A stretch of DNA of 5,906 nucleotides from positions 1 to 5,906 of the forward strand of contig JASFRS010000154.1 of the NCBI GenBank assembly GCA_050114795.1. Direction: 5' to 3'. The translations under genes were made by a program, and so were the position numbers. This DNA is from JASFRS01 sp050114795 (GTDB lineage Bacteria > Pseudomonadota > Alphaproteobacteria > Sphingomonadales > CAKZYD01). The stretch's first letter is position 1, and each line of letters opens with the position of its first letter. Positions 5,533 through 5,906 of the stretch are shown here, in pieces. The notes below the pieces were generated by a model. The model searched no databases. It worked only from the letters and a program-made list of their open reading frames with translations, and was not told the DNA's origin.

Positions 5533-5906
5533 ATGAGCGTCAAAGCAATCCCCGAAGGCTATAGCAGCATCACGCCCTACCTGTTGCTGCATGATGTGCG
5601 CGGGTTTTTAGACTTTGCAAAAAAGGCCTTTGACGCCGAAATCGCTTTTGTCTTTGAAAGCACAGATGGCGGTGTGAAACACGCGCAGCTTAAAATCGGC
5701 AATGCCATGATGATGGTTGGGGAAGCCCCAAGTGTGAATGACATCATGCCCGCCCCGCTTTATCTTTATGTGGAAGATTGTGATGCGGTTTATGACCAGG
5801 CTATGGCTGCCGGGGCTGACTCCATCATGCCATGTGAAGACATGTTCTATGGCGACCGCCACGGGGGCGTGATGGACCCCTTTGGCAATATCTGGTGGAT
5901 TGCCAC
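5533..5906 (+). CDS. VOC-superfamily (PhnB/glyoxalase-like) protein, 3' end outside the window
   Basis: The frame starts 3 bp after the rph stop and runs open to the window edge (124 full codons). An AGAGG in the end of rph, 8 nt before the ATG, serves as its SD, so the gene is cotranscribed with rph. The protein begins SVKAIPEGYSSITPYLLLHD, like the PhnB-type branch of the vicinal oxygen chelate superfamily. It continues with FLDFAKKAFDAE (25-36), KHAQLKIGNAMMMVGE (49-64), the second-module strand PLYLYVEDCDAVYDQAMAAG (75-94) and the C-terminal GDRHGGVMDPFGNIWWIAT (107-125). These are the repeated beta-alpha-beta modules of the fold. Family members include glyoxalases, bleomycin-type resistance proteins and many uncharacterised proteins; the substrate cannot be told. 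The usual DPFGH motif reads DPFGN here. The C-terminal residues are missing only because of the window edge. Confidence 0.88.
   Translation, partial: MSVKAIPEGYSSITPYLLLHDVRGFLDFAKKAFDAEIAFVFESTDGGVKHAQLKIGNAMMMVGEAPSVNDIMPAPLYLYVEDCDAVYDQAMAAGADSIMPCEDMFYGDRHGGVMDPFGNIWWIA

Noticed and set aside
5119..5592. 157-codon minus-strand open frame
   Set aside because: It is antisense to the conserved active-site region of rph and the start of the VOC gene, so it is a shadow frame.
1..5906. Insertion sequences, tRNA or rRNA genes, CRISPR arrays, attachment sites
   Set aside because: No transposase or integrase sequence, no repeat-spacer pattern and no tRNA-like cloverleaf was noticed on reading both strands.

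Overview
The window is chromosomal DNA from an alphaproteobacterium of moderate GC, judged by eye. The evidence is the divergent arrangement of RNase PH and an hrcA-grpE pair, the protein sequences themselves, and a heat-shock promoter of the alphaproteobacterial RpoH type. I cannot place the order or genus.

Layout. (1) Positions 1-336 are AT-rich. They hold the first 11 codons of a gene leaving the window on the minus strand. Its promoter carries a perfect 12-bp palindrome of TetR-operator type. Beyond that lie weak promoter elements and a 22-bp-spaced direct repeat ahead of the next operon. (2) Positions 337-3046 hold a three-gene plus-strand cassette. It encodes a 121-residue small protein, a 462-residue radical SAM/SPASM enzyme with a probable PqqD-like (RRE) N-terminal domain, and a 295-residue protein resembling the LpxL/HtrB acyltransferase fold but apparently lacking the usual HX4D/E catalytic motif. 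A strong hairpin separates the small gene from the enzyme gene, and the third gene overlaps the second by 20 bp. (3) Positions 3049-4705 are the minus-strand hrcA-grpE heat-shock operon, which meets the cassette tail to tail with a 2-bp gap. (4) Positions 4810-5906 are rph, followed after 3 bp by a VOC-family (PhnB/glyoxalase-like) gene that is cut off by the window edge.

How the genes fit together. The heat-shock genes and rph are ordinary housekeeping genes. The cassette is the unusual part. A small gene of no recognised family, then a radical SAM/SPASM enzyme with a likely peptide-recognition domain, then an acyltransferase-like protein is the layout expected of a ribosomally made, post-translationally modified peptide (RiPP) pathway. 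In that reading the 121-residue protein is the substrate. Its mid-region W-A-Q-W-T-R-A-C-C segment would be the first place to look for a radical SAM crosslink. I do not recognise this three-gene combination as a named system. The RiPP reading is an inference from architecture and order, not a demonstrated function.
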